The position numbers were made by a program, and so were the translations under genes. From Pseudomonas sp. 8O (GTDB lineage Bacteria; Pseudomonadota; Gammaproteobacteria; Pseudomonadales; Pseudomonadaceae), in assembly GCF_902506495.1 (NCBI RefSeq), contig NZ_LR733265.1, forward strand, positions 1,384,868 to 1,448,867: DNA of 64,000 nucleotides, given 5' to 3'. Shown piece by piece: positions 24,061 through 33,498 of the stretch. Numbering within the stretch: the first letter of the stretch is position 1; each line of letters opens with the position of its first letter. The notes beneath the pieces are model-generated. The model worked only from the letters and a program-made list of their open reading frames with translations, searched no databases and was not told where the DNA came from.

Positions 24061-26345
24061 GCCTGCGCATCGCCGTGCGCGAGCTGTGCGAGTTCACCGC
24101 CAAGGAAGGTGACCTCGACCTGCGCTTCACCCCCTCGCCCACCGCGCAGGAAGGCATGGCCGGGCACGCCACGGTGGTGGCCCGGCGCGGCCCGGATTAC
24201 GTGTCCGAGCTGCCACTGATCGGCCAGTTCGAGGGGCTGACGGTCAGTGGCCGCGCCGATGGCTTCGACCCCGAGTTTCGCCTGCTGGAGGAGATCAAGA
24301 CCCACCGCGGCGACATCTCGCGTATCCCGGCCAACCACCGCCTGCTGCACTGGGCGCAGGTGAAGATCTACGGCTGGCTGCTGTGCCAGGAACTGGGCTT
24401 CGAGGAACTGGATCTGGCGGTGGTGTACTTCAACGTCATGACCCAGCAGGAAACGGTGTTCCGCGAGCGCCATAGCGCAGCCTCGCTGGGCGAGTTCTTC
24501 GCCCTGCACTGCCGCCGCTACATTCACTGGGCGCAGCAGGAACAGGCGCACCAGCAGGCACGTAACCAGGCGCTGGAAAACCTCAGCTTCCCCTACGGCG
24601 AATTTCGCCACGGCCAGCGGCAACTGGCCGAAGCCGTGTATCGCGCCGCGCGCGACGGCCACTACCTGCTGGCACAGGCCACCACCGGCATAGGCAAGAC
24701 CCTCGGCACCCTGTTCCCGCAGCTCAAGGCCATGCCCGGCCAGCAGCTCGACCGCCTGTTTTTCTTGAGCGCCAAGACACCCGGCCGACGCCTGGCACTG
24801 GATGCCCTGCAGCGCCTGCGCGAGCCGGACACACCGCTGCGCGTGCTCGAACACGTGGCCCGTGACAAGGCCTGTGAACACCCGAGCAAAGCCTGCCATG
24901 GCGACTCCTGCCCGTTGGCCAAGGGCTTCTACGACCGCCTGCCGGCGGCACGCAGCGCGGCGCTGAAGGAGCGCTGGCTGGATCAGCAGGCCGTGCGCAA
25001 CATCGCCATCGCCCACGGCGTATGCCCCTACTACCTGAGCCAGGAGCTGTGCCGTTGGAGCGACGTGGTGGTGTGCGACTACAACTACTACTTCGACCTC
25101 GGCGCCCTGCTGCACAGCCTGACCGTGATCAACCAGTGGCGCGTCTGCCTGCTGGTGGACGAAGCGCACAACCTGGTGGAACGCGGACGCGGCATGTACA
25201 GCGCCGAGCTGGATCAGGCGCGCTTCAAGGCCATGTGCCGCGACGCGCCGAAGCGCCTGAAAAGCGTGCTGGAACGAATCGACCGCCACTGGGATCAACT
25301 ACACCGCGAGCAGCAGGTGCCCTATCAGGTCTACCCGCTGGCGCCGGACCTGCTGCTCGCCGCCCTGGGCAAAGCGGTCAGCGCCATCACCGACCTGCTC
25401 ACCGACCAGCCGGAGGGCAATGCCGGCGAACTGCTCAGCTTCTATCTCGACGCCATGCTGTTCTGCCGCCTGGCGGAAAGCTTCGGTCCGCACTCGCTGT
25501 TCGACATCAACCGCGTTGATGCCGGCAACGGGCGCAGCTACTCGACCCTGTGCATCCGCAACATCCTGCCGGCGCCCTTCCTCGGCCCGCGCTTCGAGGA
25601 CGCCCACAGCGCCACGCTGTTCTCCGCCACCCTCAGCCCCAGCCACTACTACCTCGACCTGCTCGGCCTGCCCGAAGAGACCCAGTGCCTGGACGTGGCC
25701 TCGCCGTTCAGCGCCGAGCAACTGCACGTGCAGGTAGTGCGCAACCTGTCGACCCGCTACCAGCACCGCGACGCCTCGCTGGCACCGATCTGCCAATTGA
25801 TGGCGCGCCAGTACGCCGAACGTCCCGGCAACTACCTGGCCTTCTTCAGCAGCTATCAGTACCTGGAACAGGTGCTGCAACAGCTGCGCCGTGATCACCC
25901 GCAGATTCCGCTATGGACGCAATCACGGCAGATGGACGAGGCGGCGCGCCAAGGCTTTATCGAACGCTTCCAGATCGGCGGGCGCGGCATCGGCTTCGCC
26001 GTGCTTGGCGGTGTGTTCGGCGAGGGCGTCGACCTGCCCGGCGAACGCCTGATAGGCGCCTTCGTCGCCACCCTCGGCCTGGCCCAACTCAACCCGATCA
26101 ATGAAGAAATCCGCCAGCGCATGGACGCCCTGTTCGGCAATGGCTACGACTACACCTACCTCTACCCCGGCCTGCAAAAGGTCGTGCAGGCGGCCGGCCG
26201 AGTGATCCGCACGCCCGAAGACCGGGGCGTGCTCTACCTGATCGACGACCGCTTCGCCCGGCCGGAAGTGCGTCGCCTGCTACCGACCTGGTGGCAGGTG
26301 GAGCTGCTGCGCTTGCCCGTCACGCTGCCCTTGCTGGAAAGCTGA
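24057..26345 (+). CDS. XPD/DinG-like Fe-S helicase with N-terminal nuclease-like domain
   Basis: A 762-residue superfamily 2 helicase. Residues about 1-165 resemble a PD-(D/E)XK nuclease module (GRADGFDPEF then LEEIKTHRG near 62-85). Then come Walker A AQATTGIGKT near 206-215, iron-sulfur-type cysteines in ACEHPSKACHGDSC and the following CPYY, the DEAH box LLVDEAHN near 365-372, and motif VI QAAGRVIRT near 711-719. This is the layout of Fe-S helicases that load on single strands at 5' ends. The start used is TTG 24057, overlapping the FAN1 stop as TTGA; a GTG at 24048 is an alternative. Coupling to FAN1 suggests joint action on flaps or crosslinks. Confidence 0.88.
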   Translation: MSLRIAVRELCEFTAKEGDLDLRFTPSPTAQEGMAGHATVVARRGPDYVSELPLIGQFEGLTVSGRADGFDPEFRLLEEIKTHRGDISRIPANHRLLHWAQVKIYGWLLCQELGFEELDLAVVYFNVMTQQETVFRERHSAASLGEFFALHCRRYIHWAQQEQAHQQARNQALENLSFPYGEFRHGQRQLAEAVYRAARDGHYLLAQATTGIGKTLGTLFPQLKAMPGQQLDRLFFLSAKTPGRRLALDALQRLREPDTPLRVLEHVARDKACEHPSKACHGDSCPLAKGFYDRLPAARSAALKERWLDQQAVRNIAIAHGVCPYYLSQELCRWSDVVVCDYNYYFDLGALLHSLTVINQWRVCLLVDEAHNLVERGRGMYSAELDQARFKAMCRDAPKRLKSVLERIDRHWDQLHREQQVPYQVYPLAPDLLLAALGKAVSAITDLLTDQPEGNAGELLSFYLDAMLFCRLAESFGPHSLFDINRVDAGNGRSYSTLCIRNILPAPFLGPRFEDAHSATLFSATLSPSHYYLDLLGLPEETQCLDVASPFSAEQLHVQVVRNLSTRYQHRDASLAPICQLMARQYAERPGNYLAFFSSYQYLEQVLQQLRRDHPQIPLWTQSRQMDEAARQGFIERFQIGGRGIGFAVLGGVFGEGVDLPGERLIGAFVATLGLAQLNPINEEIRQRMDALFGNGYDYTYLYPGLQKVVQAAGRVIRTPEDRGVLYLIDDRFARPEVRRLLPTWWQVELLRLPVTLPLLES

Positions 26346-26416
26346 AAACGCGCGGTGCGCGCGGCGCACCCTACGGGAATGGCGGCGCTTTTGCAGGATG
26401 CGCTGCGCGCACCGAA

Positions 26417-27841
26417 TCAGGCGCCCGGCAACTGCAGTATGACTTCCACGCCGCCCTCGATATTGCCGATGCGCAACTCACCACCGTGCAGCTCGGCCAC
26501 TTCCTGCACGAAGTTCAGGCCCAGGCCGGTGCTCTTGCGGCCGCCGTTGGGACGCGGCAGGGAGTAGAAGCGCTCGGTCAGGCGCGCCAGCGCGTAGTCG
26601 GGGATGGCTTCACCCTGGTTGAACAGGCGCAGGACGATACGCTCGCCATCGCGCTCGGCGGCGATGCGGATACGCCCGCCGGGCGGAGTGAAGTCGAGGG
26701 CGTTGTCCAGCAGGTTGGCCAGTGCCTGGCGTAGCAGGAAGCGCTCGCCGCGCAGGCTGAGGCCTGCTGGCACAACCTGTTCGATCTGCAGGTTGGCGGC
26801 GGTGATACGCGCCTGTTGCGCTTGCAGCAGTTCCTCCACCAATGGCGCCAAAGGCACCGGCACGCGCTCCTCCAGACCCTGGCGTTGCTCCACCTGTGCC
26901 AGGTGCAGCAGGCGTTCGATCAGGTTCTGCAGGCGCGCGCTTTCCTGTTGGATATTGCCCACGAAGCGCTGGCGTTGCTCGAGCGGCATATCACCTTCGA
27001 GCAGTTCGGCGGCGCCGCGGATGGCGGCCAGCGGGCTTTTCAGTTCGTGGGTCAGGGTGTGCACGTAGCGCTCGACGTAGGCCTTGCCTTCCAGCTCGGT
27101 GCGCATGCGCTCCACCGCCTTGGCCAGTTGCCCCAGTTCGCCGCCGCGCACACTGGGCGCCTCGGCGCGTTGGCCCTCGCTGACAGCCTGGGCGTAGCGA
27201 GTGAGCTTGCCCAGCGCGGCGCTGAGCCACCAGGACAGCCCCGCGCCAATCAACAGGCCAAGGCCGATCAACCCGGCACCGAGCCAGCCAAGACGCGTTT
27301 GCGAGCGCTCGATATAGGGCTGCAGGGTGCGGTTGGGTTTGGCCACCGAGACCACGCCGATGATTCGCTCGCCGTCCCTGATCGGCGCGGCGACATACAT
27401 CACCGAGGAATCGGGATCGTCCGGGTCTTCACGGGTCGAGCGGGCGCCGTACTGGCCACGCAGGGTCAGCAGCACGTCGTTCCAGCGTGAATAATCCTGG
27501 CCGACCGCCAGACCAGTGGAGTCGAGCAGGACGATGCCCTTGTCGTCGGTGACGTAGATGCGGTGATTGACCTCGGCCTTGGTCAGTCCCCAGATGCTGG
27601 CCTGGGGCTGGCGCCGGCCATAGGCCTCCAGCGCTTCGTGCAGCCGGCCTTGGTCGAGGGTACCGGCCTTGACCTCGTCGCGCAGGATCTCGGCCAGCAG
27701 GTTGGCGGTATCGACCAGCGTCTCCTCGGTGCTCTGGCGTACGCCGGGGCGAATCTCGTCCATCACCGTGCTCAGCACGAACCAGCCGGCCAGGCCAACG
27801 AAGAGGAAGTAGACGAGGAAGATGCGCACGCCAAGTGGCAT
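26417..27841 (-). CDS. creC: Sensor histidine kinase CreC
   Basis: A 474-residue inner-membrane kinase. The first helix (about residues 7-26) and second helix (about 186-207) bracket a periplasmic sensor domain of roughly 160 residues. A HAMP linker follows, then the H box THELKSPLAAIRGAAE near 260-275, the N box NLLDNALDFTP, and an ATP-binding G box reading STGLGLNFVQE. CreC with CreB responds to growth medium shifts and to inhibition of penicillin-binding protein 4 in Pseudomonas, and drives creD. It starts 3 bases after the creB stop, so both are one operon. The creD gene lies elsewhere in the window, which differs from the usual creBCD order. Confidence 0.93.
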   Translation of the reverse strand: MPLGVRIFLVYFLFVGLAGWFVLSTVMDEIRPGVRQSTEETLVDTANLLAEILRDEVKAGTLDQGRLHEALEAYGRRQPQASIWGLTKAEVNHRIYVTDDKGIVLLDSTGLAVGQDYSRWNDVLLTLRGQYGARSTREDPDDPDSSVMYVAAPIRDGERIIGVVSVAKPNRTLQPYIERSQTRLGWLGAGLIGLGLLIGAGLSWWLSAALGKLTRYAQAVSEGQRAEAPSVRGGELGQLAKAVERMRTELEGKAYVERYVHTLTHELKSPLAAIRGAAELLEGDMPLEQRQRFVGNIQQESARLQNLIERLLHLAQVEQRQGLEERVPVPLAPLVEELLQAQQARITAANLQIEQVVPAGLSLRGERFLLRQALANLLDNALDFTPPGGRIRIAAERDGERIVLRLFNQGEAIPDYALARLTERFYSLPRPNGGRKSTGLGLNFVQEVAELHGGELRIGNIEGGVEVILQLPGA

Positions 27842-27844
27842 GAC

Positions 27845-28525
27845 TCAAGCCTCCGGTTCGAAACTGTAGCCCAGGCCGCGATGGGTCTGGATCGGCTCTT
27901 CGCTCGGGGCGATGGCGCGCAGTTTGGCGCGCACGCTCTTGATATGGCTGTCGATGTTGCGCTCGTAGCCGGCCTCGCTGGCCACGCCGAGGGCATCGAG
28001 CAATTGCTCGCGCGAATAGACCCGGCGTGGCTGACCGAGCAGCGTGCGCAGCAGGCGAAATTCGTGACGGGTCAGGCTCAGGGCCTGGCCGTGGTAGTGA
28101 ATGCGAAAGGCGGCATCATCGATCTGGAAAACGCTCGGCGCGCTGGCTGCGGGCGTTTCACGCGGTGCCACGCGTTTGAGGATGGCCTTGACCCTGGCCG
28201 CGACTTCGCGCGGGCTGAAAGGCTTGACCACGTAGTCGTCGGCGCCGATTTCCAGGCCAACCACACGGTCGATCTCCTCGCTGCGGGCAGTGAGGAAGAT
28301 CACCGGCAGCTCGGAGAAACGGCGCAGGCGCTTGCACACCTCGAAGCCGCTGATATCGGGTAGGCCGACATCGAGAATGGCCAGGTCGAAGGCGCCGTTT
28401 TCCAGCAGCGTCAGCGCCTCGCCACCCAGGCTCGACCAGTGCGTGACGAAGCCTTCGGCCTGTAGGGCATAGACCAGCGTATCGGCAATCGCGGCTTCAT
28501 CTTCGACTATGAGTATCTGCGGCAT
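27845..28525 (-). CDS. creB: Response regulator CreB
   Basis: A 226-residue OmpR-class regulator. The receiver domain (residues 1-118) has the acidic pocket EDE at 8-10, the phosphoacceptor D52 in LAILDVGLPD, and K102 in VVKPFSP. A winged-helix DNA-binding domain follows (about 130-225, with LTRHEFRLLRTLL and RGLGYSFEP). The CreB tag is TTCAC-N6-TTCAC; an array of that form is upstream of creD. The start is the ATG at 28525; an 18-codon upstream extension lacks family similarity. First gene of the creBC operon. Confidence 0.94.
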   Translation of the reverse strand: MPQILIVEDEAAIADTLVYALQAEGFVTHWSSLGGEALTLLENGAFDLAILDVGLPDISGFEVCKRLRRFSELPVIFLTARSEEIDRVVGLEIGADDYVVKPFSPREVAARVKAILKRVAPRETPAASAPSVFQIDDAAFRIHYHGQALSLTRHEFRLLRTLLGQPRRVYSREQLLDALGVASEAGYERNIDSHIKSVRAKLRAIAPSEEPIQTHRGLGYSFEPEA

Positions 28526-28743
28526 CGGGCGTCCTGCACCTGTGGGGCGACGGCGGCAGACTGCCGGGGGTTGGATCATGCGTCAAGCGGGCGATAGCGT
28601 AGAACGGGGCTGCCCGTCAGGGGTGGTTGGCGGGTTACACCGGCCCTACGCGACAAGCGCCGCTGCGACTGCATGGATGCAGGAGGTAGAGCGAAGCAGG
28701 ATGCCAGAGTCGAAAGCGCCTCCCACGAGGTTTTCGCTCACCC

Positions 28744-28803
28744 GTAGCCCGGATGCAATCCGGGAAATCGTGCCATTCGTTCCCCGGATTGCATCCGGGC
28801 TAC
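28744..28803. repeat. GTAGCCCGGATGCAATCCGG inverted repeat, copy 3
   Basis: Complete long hairpin with arms GTAGCCCGGATGCAATCCGG and its reverse complement around about 20 bases, immediately beyond the stop of the CBS gene. It may act as a 3' structure for that gene. The preceding 28526-28743 contains another repeat (GGCGGGTTACACCGGCCCTA) and no gene. Confidence 0.8.
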
Positions 28804-28807
28804 GCGC

Positions 28808-29248
28808 TCAGGGAATCTCACCGCGGATGTACTGCTCCAGCTGACGGATCAGGTCGGCCTGTTCGGCGATGGTTTCCTTGACCAAGTCACCGATGGACAG
28901 CAGGCCGATCAACTCGCCCTCGGCCAGCACCGGCAGGTGACGCAGGCGGCGCTCGGTCATCAGCTCCATGCAGTACTGCACGCTGTCACGCGGACCGACG
29001 CTGATGACGTCGCTGGTCATGATTTCACTGATCTTGGTGTTGAGCAGCGAACGCTCGGCCAGCGCTACCTTGCGCACGTAGTCACGCTCGCTGACGATGC
29101 CTACCAGGCGCCCGCCGGAGAGCACCACCAGTGCCCCGACACCCTTTTCGGCCAGCACCCGCAAACCGTCGAGCAGCGAATCCTCACGGTCGACGCTGTA
29201 AACGTAGGCATGGGCTTTATTGCGAAGAACTTCTGCGGCGGTTTTCAT
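28808..29248 (-). CDS. CBS-pair domain protein
   Basis: A 146-residue protein consisting almost wholly of two CBS motifs (about residues 12-65 and 76-132), with VGIVSERDYVRKVAL and LIGLLSIGDLVKETI as the family ends. Stand-alone CBS pairs usually bind adenosine nucleotides and regulate a partner. No partner is obvious here apart from the upstream chemoreceptor on the same strand. GGAG lies before the ATG at 29248. A long inverted repeat lies 4 bp past the stop. Confidence 0.9.
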   Translation of the reverse strand: MKTAAEVLRNKAHAYVYSVDREDSLLDGLRVLAEKGVGALVVLSGGRLVGIVSERDYVRKVALAERSLLNTKISEIMTSDVISVGPRDSVQYCMELMTERRLRHLPVLAEGELIGLLSIGDLVKETIAEQADLIRQLEQYIRGEIP

Positions 29249-29306
29249 GCTGGCGACTCCTTTTGTTGTTATCCGTTTTTAGCAGAGTTGGCCGCCGCGG
29301 TCAGCC

Positions 29307-31337
29307 TCACTGGAGGCTGAATCGTCCAGTATTCTGCGCCAGCCCTTCGCTGCCTCTGCGCAGTTGCTCGGCGGCGCTGCTCACGGCCTGGGCGCCATCG
29401 AGTAGTTGTCCGGCGGCCTGATCGACCTGCTGGATATTGCCACTGACCTCATCGGCGGTGGCCGCCTGCTGCTCGGCAGCCGTGGCGATCTGCGCCAGGC
29501 GGTCGCTGACGCGCTGCACCGAGTCGACGATGTTCTGCAGTTCATCGCCCATGGCCAGCACGCTGCCGATATCGCCGTCGGCCTGGCTGCAGGCTTCTTC
29601 CATCAGAGTGACCGACTGACCAACCACGCGCTGCAGGTTGTCCACGGTCTGGGCGATTTCCTGGGTCGAGTCCTGGGTGCGCCTGGACAGTGAGCGCACT
29701 TCGTCGGCGACCACGGCGAAGCCTCGACCGGCCTCGCCCGCGCGCGCCGCCTCGATAGCGGCATTGAGCGCCAGCAGGTTGGTCTGCTCGGCAATACCCT
29801 TGATCACCTCGACCACGCGGTTGATCTGCTGGGTCTGATCACGCAGTTGCTGCAACGCTGCAGCGCTGTCGCCGAGACGGCTGCTGAGATGGCGCATGCT
29901 GGCGCTGGTGCGCTCACTGCGCTGGTTGCTGCTCAGCGCCACTTCACGGGTCTGCTGCGCTTCCACTGCGGCCTGCTCGCAGCTTTGCGCCACGCTCTGT
30001 GCGGTGGCGGCCATCTGCGTTGCCGCGGTGGCGATCTGACTCATCTGCGCCTGCTGCTGCTCGACGGCATCCAGAGCGTCACGCGCCTGGCCACCGAGCA
30101 GTTGCACCGTGCTGTCCAGTTGCTGGCTTTCGCGGTTGACGCCTTGCAGCGAGTCGCGCATCTGTTCGACTGCGGTATTCAGCGCCTGGGCGATGGCGGC
30201 CAGATCGTCACGACCGTTGACCTCCATGCGCACGCGCAGGTCGCCATCACGCAGACTACGCGCGGCCTCGATGATGTTGCTGGTGCTGATGCGGATCGAG
30301 GCGTTCAGGCACATCAGCACATACATCGCCAGCAGGGTCAGCACGCTGAAGGCGCCGATCACCTCGATCATCGAGTGCAGCGCCTGCTGCCGGTAATGAC
30401 CGAGGCTGGCGGTGAACTGCTGATAGAGCGCTTGCTGCAGGCCCTGCAACTGGGTCTCCAGCGTTTCGACACGCTGCACGAACTGCTCAGGCGTGAGCGC
30501 CATGGGGCTGGCCTCGAACATGTCGCGGTCGATCTGGGTGAGGAATTCATCGAACGCCTTGAGCGAGGCGTCAAAGGGCGCGCTCAGTTGGCGCATGGCC
30601 TGCGGCGCCTCGCGCGACAGGGTAATCTGCGCCTTGACCAGTTGCGCCCGTTGCTCGTCCAGGCTGCGGCGCAGATCGCGGATCAGCACCCGGCTCTGCA
30701 GGGTGAAATGCTGGGAGACCACAGCGCCATGGCCCTGAGCGGCAAAGGTACCGAGCTGCTCGAGCAGACGCGGCATGATGTAGGTGATCTGCTCCATCAT
30801 CAGGTAGGTGTCGAGGCGTGGATCGAGAATCAGGGTACTGTCCGTCGCCACCTGCTCACGCAAGGCGATCAGCGACAAAAGTGCCTTCTGGTAGCGTTCC
30901 AGCGCATCGGGCAGGGCAACCTTGGTCAGCCCTGCAGCTCGCAAACCATCGCGTTCGCCCTGCAGGGCCTGGAAATGCTCGCGCGCCTGATCGCTGATCA
31001 GGTCGCTCTGCAACGGTTCAGCAGCCTGCTGCAAGGCCTCGTCGAGCTTGGCCTCGCGCTGCTGCAGCAGCCCCTGCGCAGCATTCTCGGTGCCCTTCCA
31101 ACGCGCCAGCAGGGTGCGCTGGGCAATCAGCTCATGCTGCACCTGCGCCATGCGTTCCAATGCTTGCGCGCCTTCCACCTCGAAATCAACGGACTGCAGG
31201 CGTGACTGGTAGTCACTGCTGATGATCCACAGCGCGTAACCAAGCGGAAGCGCGAACAACAGGAACACCAGCTGAAACTTGTGGGCAAAACTGAAACGCT
31301 GCAGAAGCCGTACACCCGGCTTGAGTACTCCCGTCAT
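29307..31337 (-). CDS. Methyl-accepting chemotaxis protein
   Basis: A 676-residue transmembrane chemoreceptor. TM1 is at about residues 20-40, a long helical periplasmic sensor of about 280 residues follows, TM2 is at about 320-342, then a HAMP domain (about 345-400). The signalling domain has the hairpin EQTNLLALNAAIEAARAGE near residue 525 and VVADEVRSLSRRTQ after it. The sensor resembles nitrate/NIT-type helical bundles, but the ligand is unknown. No C-terminal CheR/CheB pentapeptide is present; the sequence ends NTGRFSLQ. Alone in its transcript with a 160-bp gap upstream. No che genes are adjacent. Confidence 0.93.
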   Translation of the reverse strand: MTGVLKPGVRLLQRFSFAHKFQLVFLLFALPLGYALWIISSDYQSRLQSVDFEVEGAQALERMAQVQHELIAQRTLLARWKGTENAAQGLLQQREAKLDEALQQAAEPLQSDLISDQAREHFQALQGERDGLRAAGLTKVALPDALERYQKALLSLIALREQVATDSTLILDPRLDTYLMMEQITYIMPRLLEQLGTFAAQGHGAVVSQHFTLQSRVLIRDLRRSLDEQRAQLVKAQITLSREAPQAMRQLSAPFDASLKAFDEFLTQIDRDMFEASPMALTPEQFVQRVETLETQLQGLQQALYQQFTASLGHYRQQALHSMIEVIGAFSVLTLLAMYVLMCLNASIRISTSNIIEAARSLRDGDLRVRMEVNGRDDLAAIAQALNTAVEQMRDSLQGVNRESQQLDSTVQLLGGQARDALDAVEQQQAQMSQIATAATQMAATAQSVAQSCEQAAVEAQQTREVALSSNQRSERTSASMRHLSSRLGDSAAALQQLRDQTQQINRVVEVIKGIAEQTNLLALNAAIEAARAGEAGRGFAVVADEVRSLSRRTQDSTQEIAQTVDNLQRVVGQSVTLMEEACSQADGDIGSVLAMGDELQNIVDSVQRVSDRLAQIATAAEQQAATADEVSGNIQQVDQAAGQLLDGAQAVSSAAEQLRRGSEGLAQNTGRFSLQ

Positions 31338-31499
31338 AGCGACACCTCAACGACCTAAAGGGCCTACAGGCCTGGCAAAGAATTGCATATAGCAAAAAGC
31401 AGGCCCGACGCGCCCGGGGGCAAGGAAGTCGATACTGGGCACTCTCGACGAGTGTAATGGCCAATGGGTATCAGTCTTTTCCGAAATGCGACAATTAAC

Positions 31500-32009
31500 T
31501 CAGCATTGGGGACGATCGCGGGTATATCGCTCGGCCGGGTCCACCGCTGCACCAAGATCGCGCATGGCGCTGGCACCGATCAGCAACGGATAGCTGAAGG
31601 TGCTGCGATCCGTCAGGTTGACCTCGATGGTGCGCTCTTCTTCGCCCAGGCAGATCGGCATCTCGATCACCGGGCGCTGCGAGTAGGCGACTTCCTTGAT
31701 CTCGGCGCCACCCTCTTCGGCGCGCTTCTTGATCTCGGCGATACGCACCAGCGGGTGTTCGTAAATCGTATCTTCGGCGCCATCGACAGCCAGGCGGAAG
31801 CGTACCCAGTCTTCGCCGTCGCGCTTGAAGGGTTCGATGTCCTTGGCCGACAGCGAGGCAGTCATCGCGCCGGTGTCCATCTTGGCCTTGAGGGTCTGGC
31901 CCAGAGCAGGGAGCTTGATCAGTTCGTAGCGGCCGTAAAGGTCCGGTTGTTCATCGGCCATGGTCGGCAGACTGATGGCGGCGGCCAGCAGGAGCAGAGC
32001 GTATTTCAA
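31500..32009 (-). CDS. Exported retropepsin-like (RimB/ATP-dependent zinc protease family) protein
   Basis: A 169-residue protein with a signal peptide (MKYALLLLAAAISLPTMA) and a mature domain of the PF05618 retropepsin-like family. The catalytic-type motif KMDTGAMTASLSA, about residues 42-54, contains the DTGA of single-domain aspartic proteases. The start is TTG at 32009, preceded by GAGAGGA at a good distance; the frame runs further upstream without a signal sequence. Cytoplasmic relatives modify ribosomal glutamate tails with RimK, whereas this copy is predicted periplasmic, so its substrate is unknown. It precedes the HD-GYP gene's 3' end by 88 bp. Confidence 0.8.
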   Translation of the reverse strand: MKYALLLLAAAISLPTMADEQPDLYGRYELIKLPALGQTLKAKMDTGAMTASLSAKDIEPFKRDGEDWVRFRLAVDGAEDTIYEHPLVRIAEIKKRAEEGGAEIKEVAYSQRPVIEMPICLGEEERTIEVNLTDRSTFSYPLLIGASAMRDLGAAVDPAERYTRDRPQC

Positions 32010-32097
32010 GGTTAGGTCCTCTCGTTTGCGGTGACCGAACCTGGGACTGCCCTGCACCCGGCATGTTCCCTCTGAAAGCGTTACAACGTGCTGCAAA

Positions 32098-33336
32098 CTA
32101 GCGCCCGCGCCCCTCCAGATCCATCCCACTCCACAGCTCGTCAAGCCGCTCGAAACCCCAGTCTTCAGCCGACTCACGGCCGACGATGCGGTCCTGATCG
32201 GTGATCTTGCTCAGATCGACAACGCTCTGCGGCAACGGCAAACGCGACTTGGCGGAGAAGAACACCTTGACCCTGGGCGCCAGCAGCGCCTTGGGATTCT
32301 GCTCCATGACTACCGCCAGGCGTCCACTCTGCAAACGCACCAGCGCGCCGACCGGGTAAATGCCGACGGTCTTGACGAAGGACTGGAACACCAGCTCGTC
32401 GAAATGCCCCTTCCACTCGGCCATCTTGCGGATCGACTCGGCCGGGTCCCAGCCCTGCTTGTACGGTCGGTTGGACGTGATGGCATCGTACACGTCGCAG
32501 ACCGCGCCCATCTTCGCCATCAGGCTGATCTGCTCGCCCTGCAGACGGTGTGGATAACCACTGCCATCGACCTTCTCGTGGTGATGCAGGCACACATCAA
32601 GGACCAACGCACTGACCTGCTTGCTGGCGATCAGAATGCCGCCACCCTCCTCCGGATGCTTGCGCACCTTGGCGAACTCGTTGTCGGTGAGCTTGCCGGG
32701 CTTGTCCAGCAGCTCCTGCGGTACGGCCATCTTGCCGATATCGTGCAGCAAACCGGCCAGCCCGGCCTCGCGCACGGCTGCTTCGGGCAGACCGAGCTGG
32801 CGCGCCAGAGCGATCATCAGCGCACACACGGCGACCGAGTGCATGTAGGTGTATTCATTGCTGTGCTTGAGCCGCGCCAGGCTGATCAGGGCGTTGGGGT
32901 GGCGCATCACCGACTCCGAAATTTCCTCGACCAGTGATTCGGCCTGCTCGAACTGCAGCGCCTGGCCCATGCGCGCATCGCTGAACATGTCCATCACCGC
33001 CTGCTTGGAGCGCGCGCAGAGCTTCACGGCCTGCTCCAGTTCCTGCTCCATCGACAGCATCTTGACCTTGGGCGGCTCGATAGCGGCGAGCAACCGCGCC
33101 TCGGCTTCGCACTGGACCTCGGCCTCTGTCGCAGCTCTCACACCAACGGCGACATCGGTGCCCTTGCTGACGTCGATCCACAACTCGGTGATCGCACTGT
33201 CGCGAATACGAGCGAGGTCTTTTTCGGAGTTGAGGACAAACTTGGACTTCCAGAAGGGATGATCCATCCAGGAACCACAGAACTCCTGGATGAACATTCC
33301 GACGCGTAGATCAGCGACGGCGATCCGTTTGAGCAT
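32098..33336 (-). CDS. HD-GYP domain cyclic-di-GMP phosphodiesterase
   Basis: A 412-residue cytoplasmic protein. An N-terminal DUF3391-type domain (about 1-110, opening MLKRIAVADLRVGMFI) precedes an HD-GYP domain, with HDIGKMAVP near residues 196-204 and HHHEKVDGSGYP near 255-266. All catalytic H and D residues and the GYP signature are intact, so hydrolysis of cyclic di-GMP is likely. A longer open frame extends about 380 codons upstream, but it runs across the divergent acyltransferase gene and is not real. It is divergent from that gene across 162 bp. Confidence 0.91.
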   Translation of the reverse strand: MLKRIAVADLRVGMFIQEFCGSWMDHPFWKSKFVLNSEKDLARIRDSAITELWIDVSKGTDVAVGVRAATEAEVQCEAEARLLAAIEPPKVKMLSMEQELEQAVKLCARSKQAVMDMFSDARMGQALQFEQAESLVEEISESVMRHPNALISLARLKHSNEYTYMHSVAVCALMIALARQLGLPEAAVREAGLAGLLHDIGKMAVPQELLDKPGKLTDNEFAKVRKHPEEGGGILIASKQVSALVLDVCLHHHEKVDGSGYPHRLQGEQISLMAKMGAVCDVYDAITSNRPYKQGWDPAESIRKMAEWKGHFDELVFQSFVKTVGIYPVGALVRLQSGRLAVVMEQNPKALLAPRVKVFFSAKSRLPLPQSVVDLSKITDQDRIVGRESAEDWGFERLDELWSGMDLEGRGR

Positions 33337-33498
33337 GATGCATACCGGCAGGTTGAAGCGCCTTCCGTGGGCGGGATGTCCCGTGGTGACGATCATTGGT
33401 TTATAGACGCTGACCTGGCAATAGGCCAGTGGGTGATGCTTTGAGCAAAATGCCGGGCTTGCATAAGATGGCCGCTCACTGCCCGCCATGGAGTCGAC

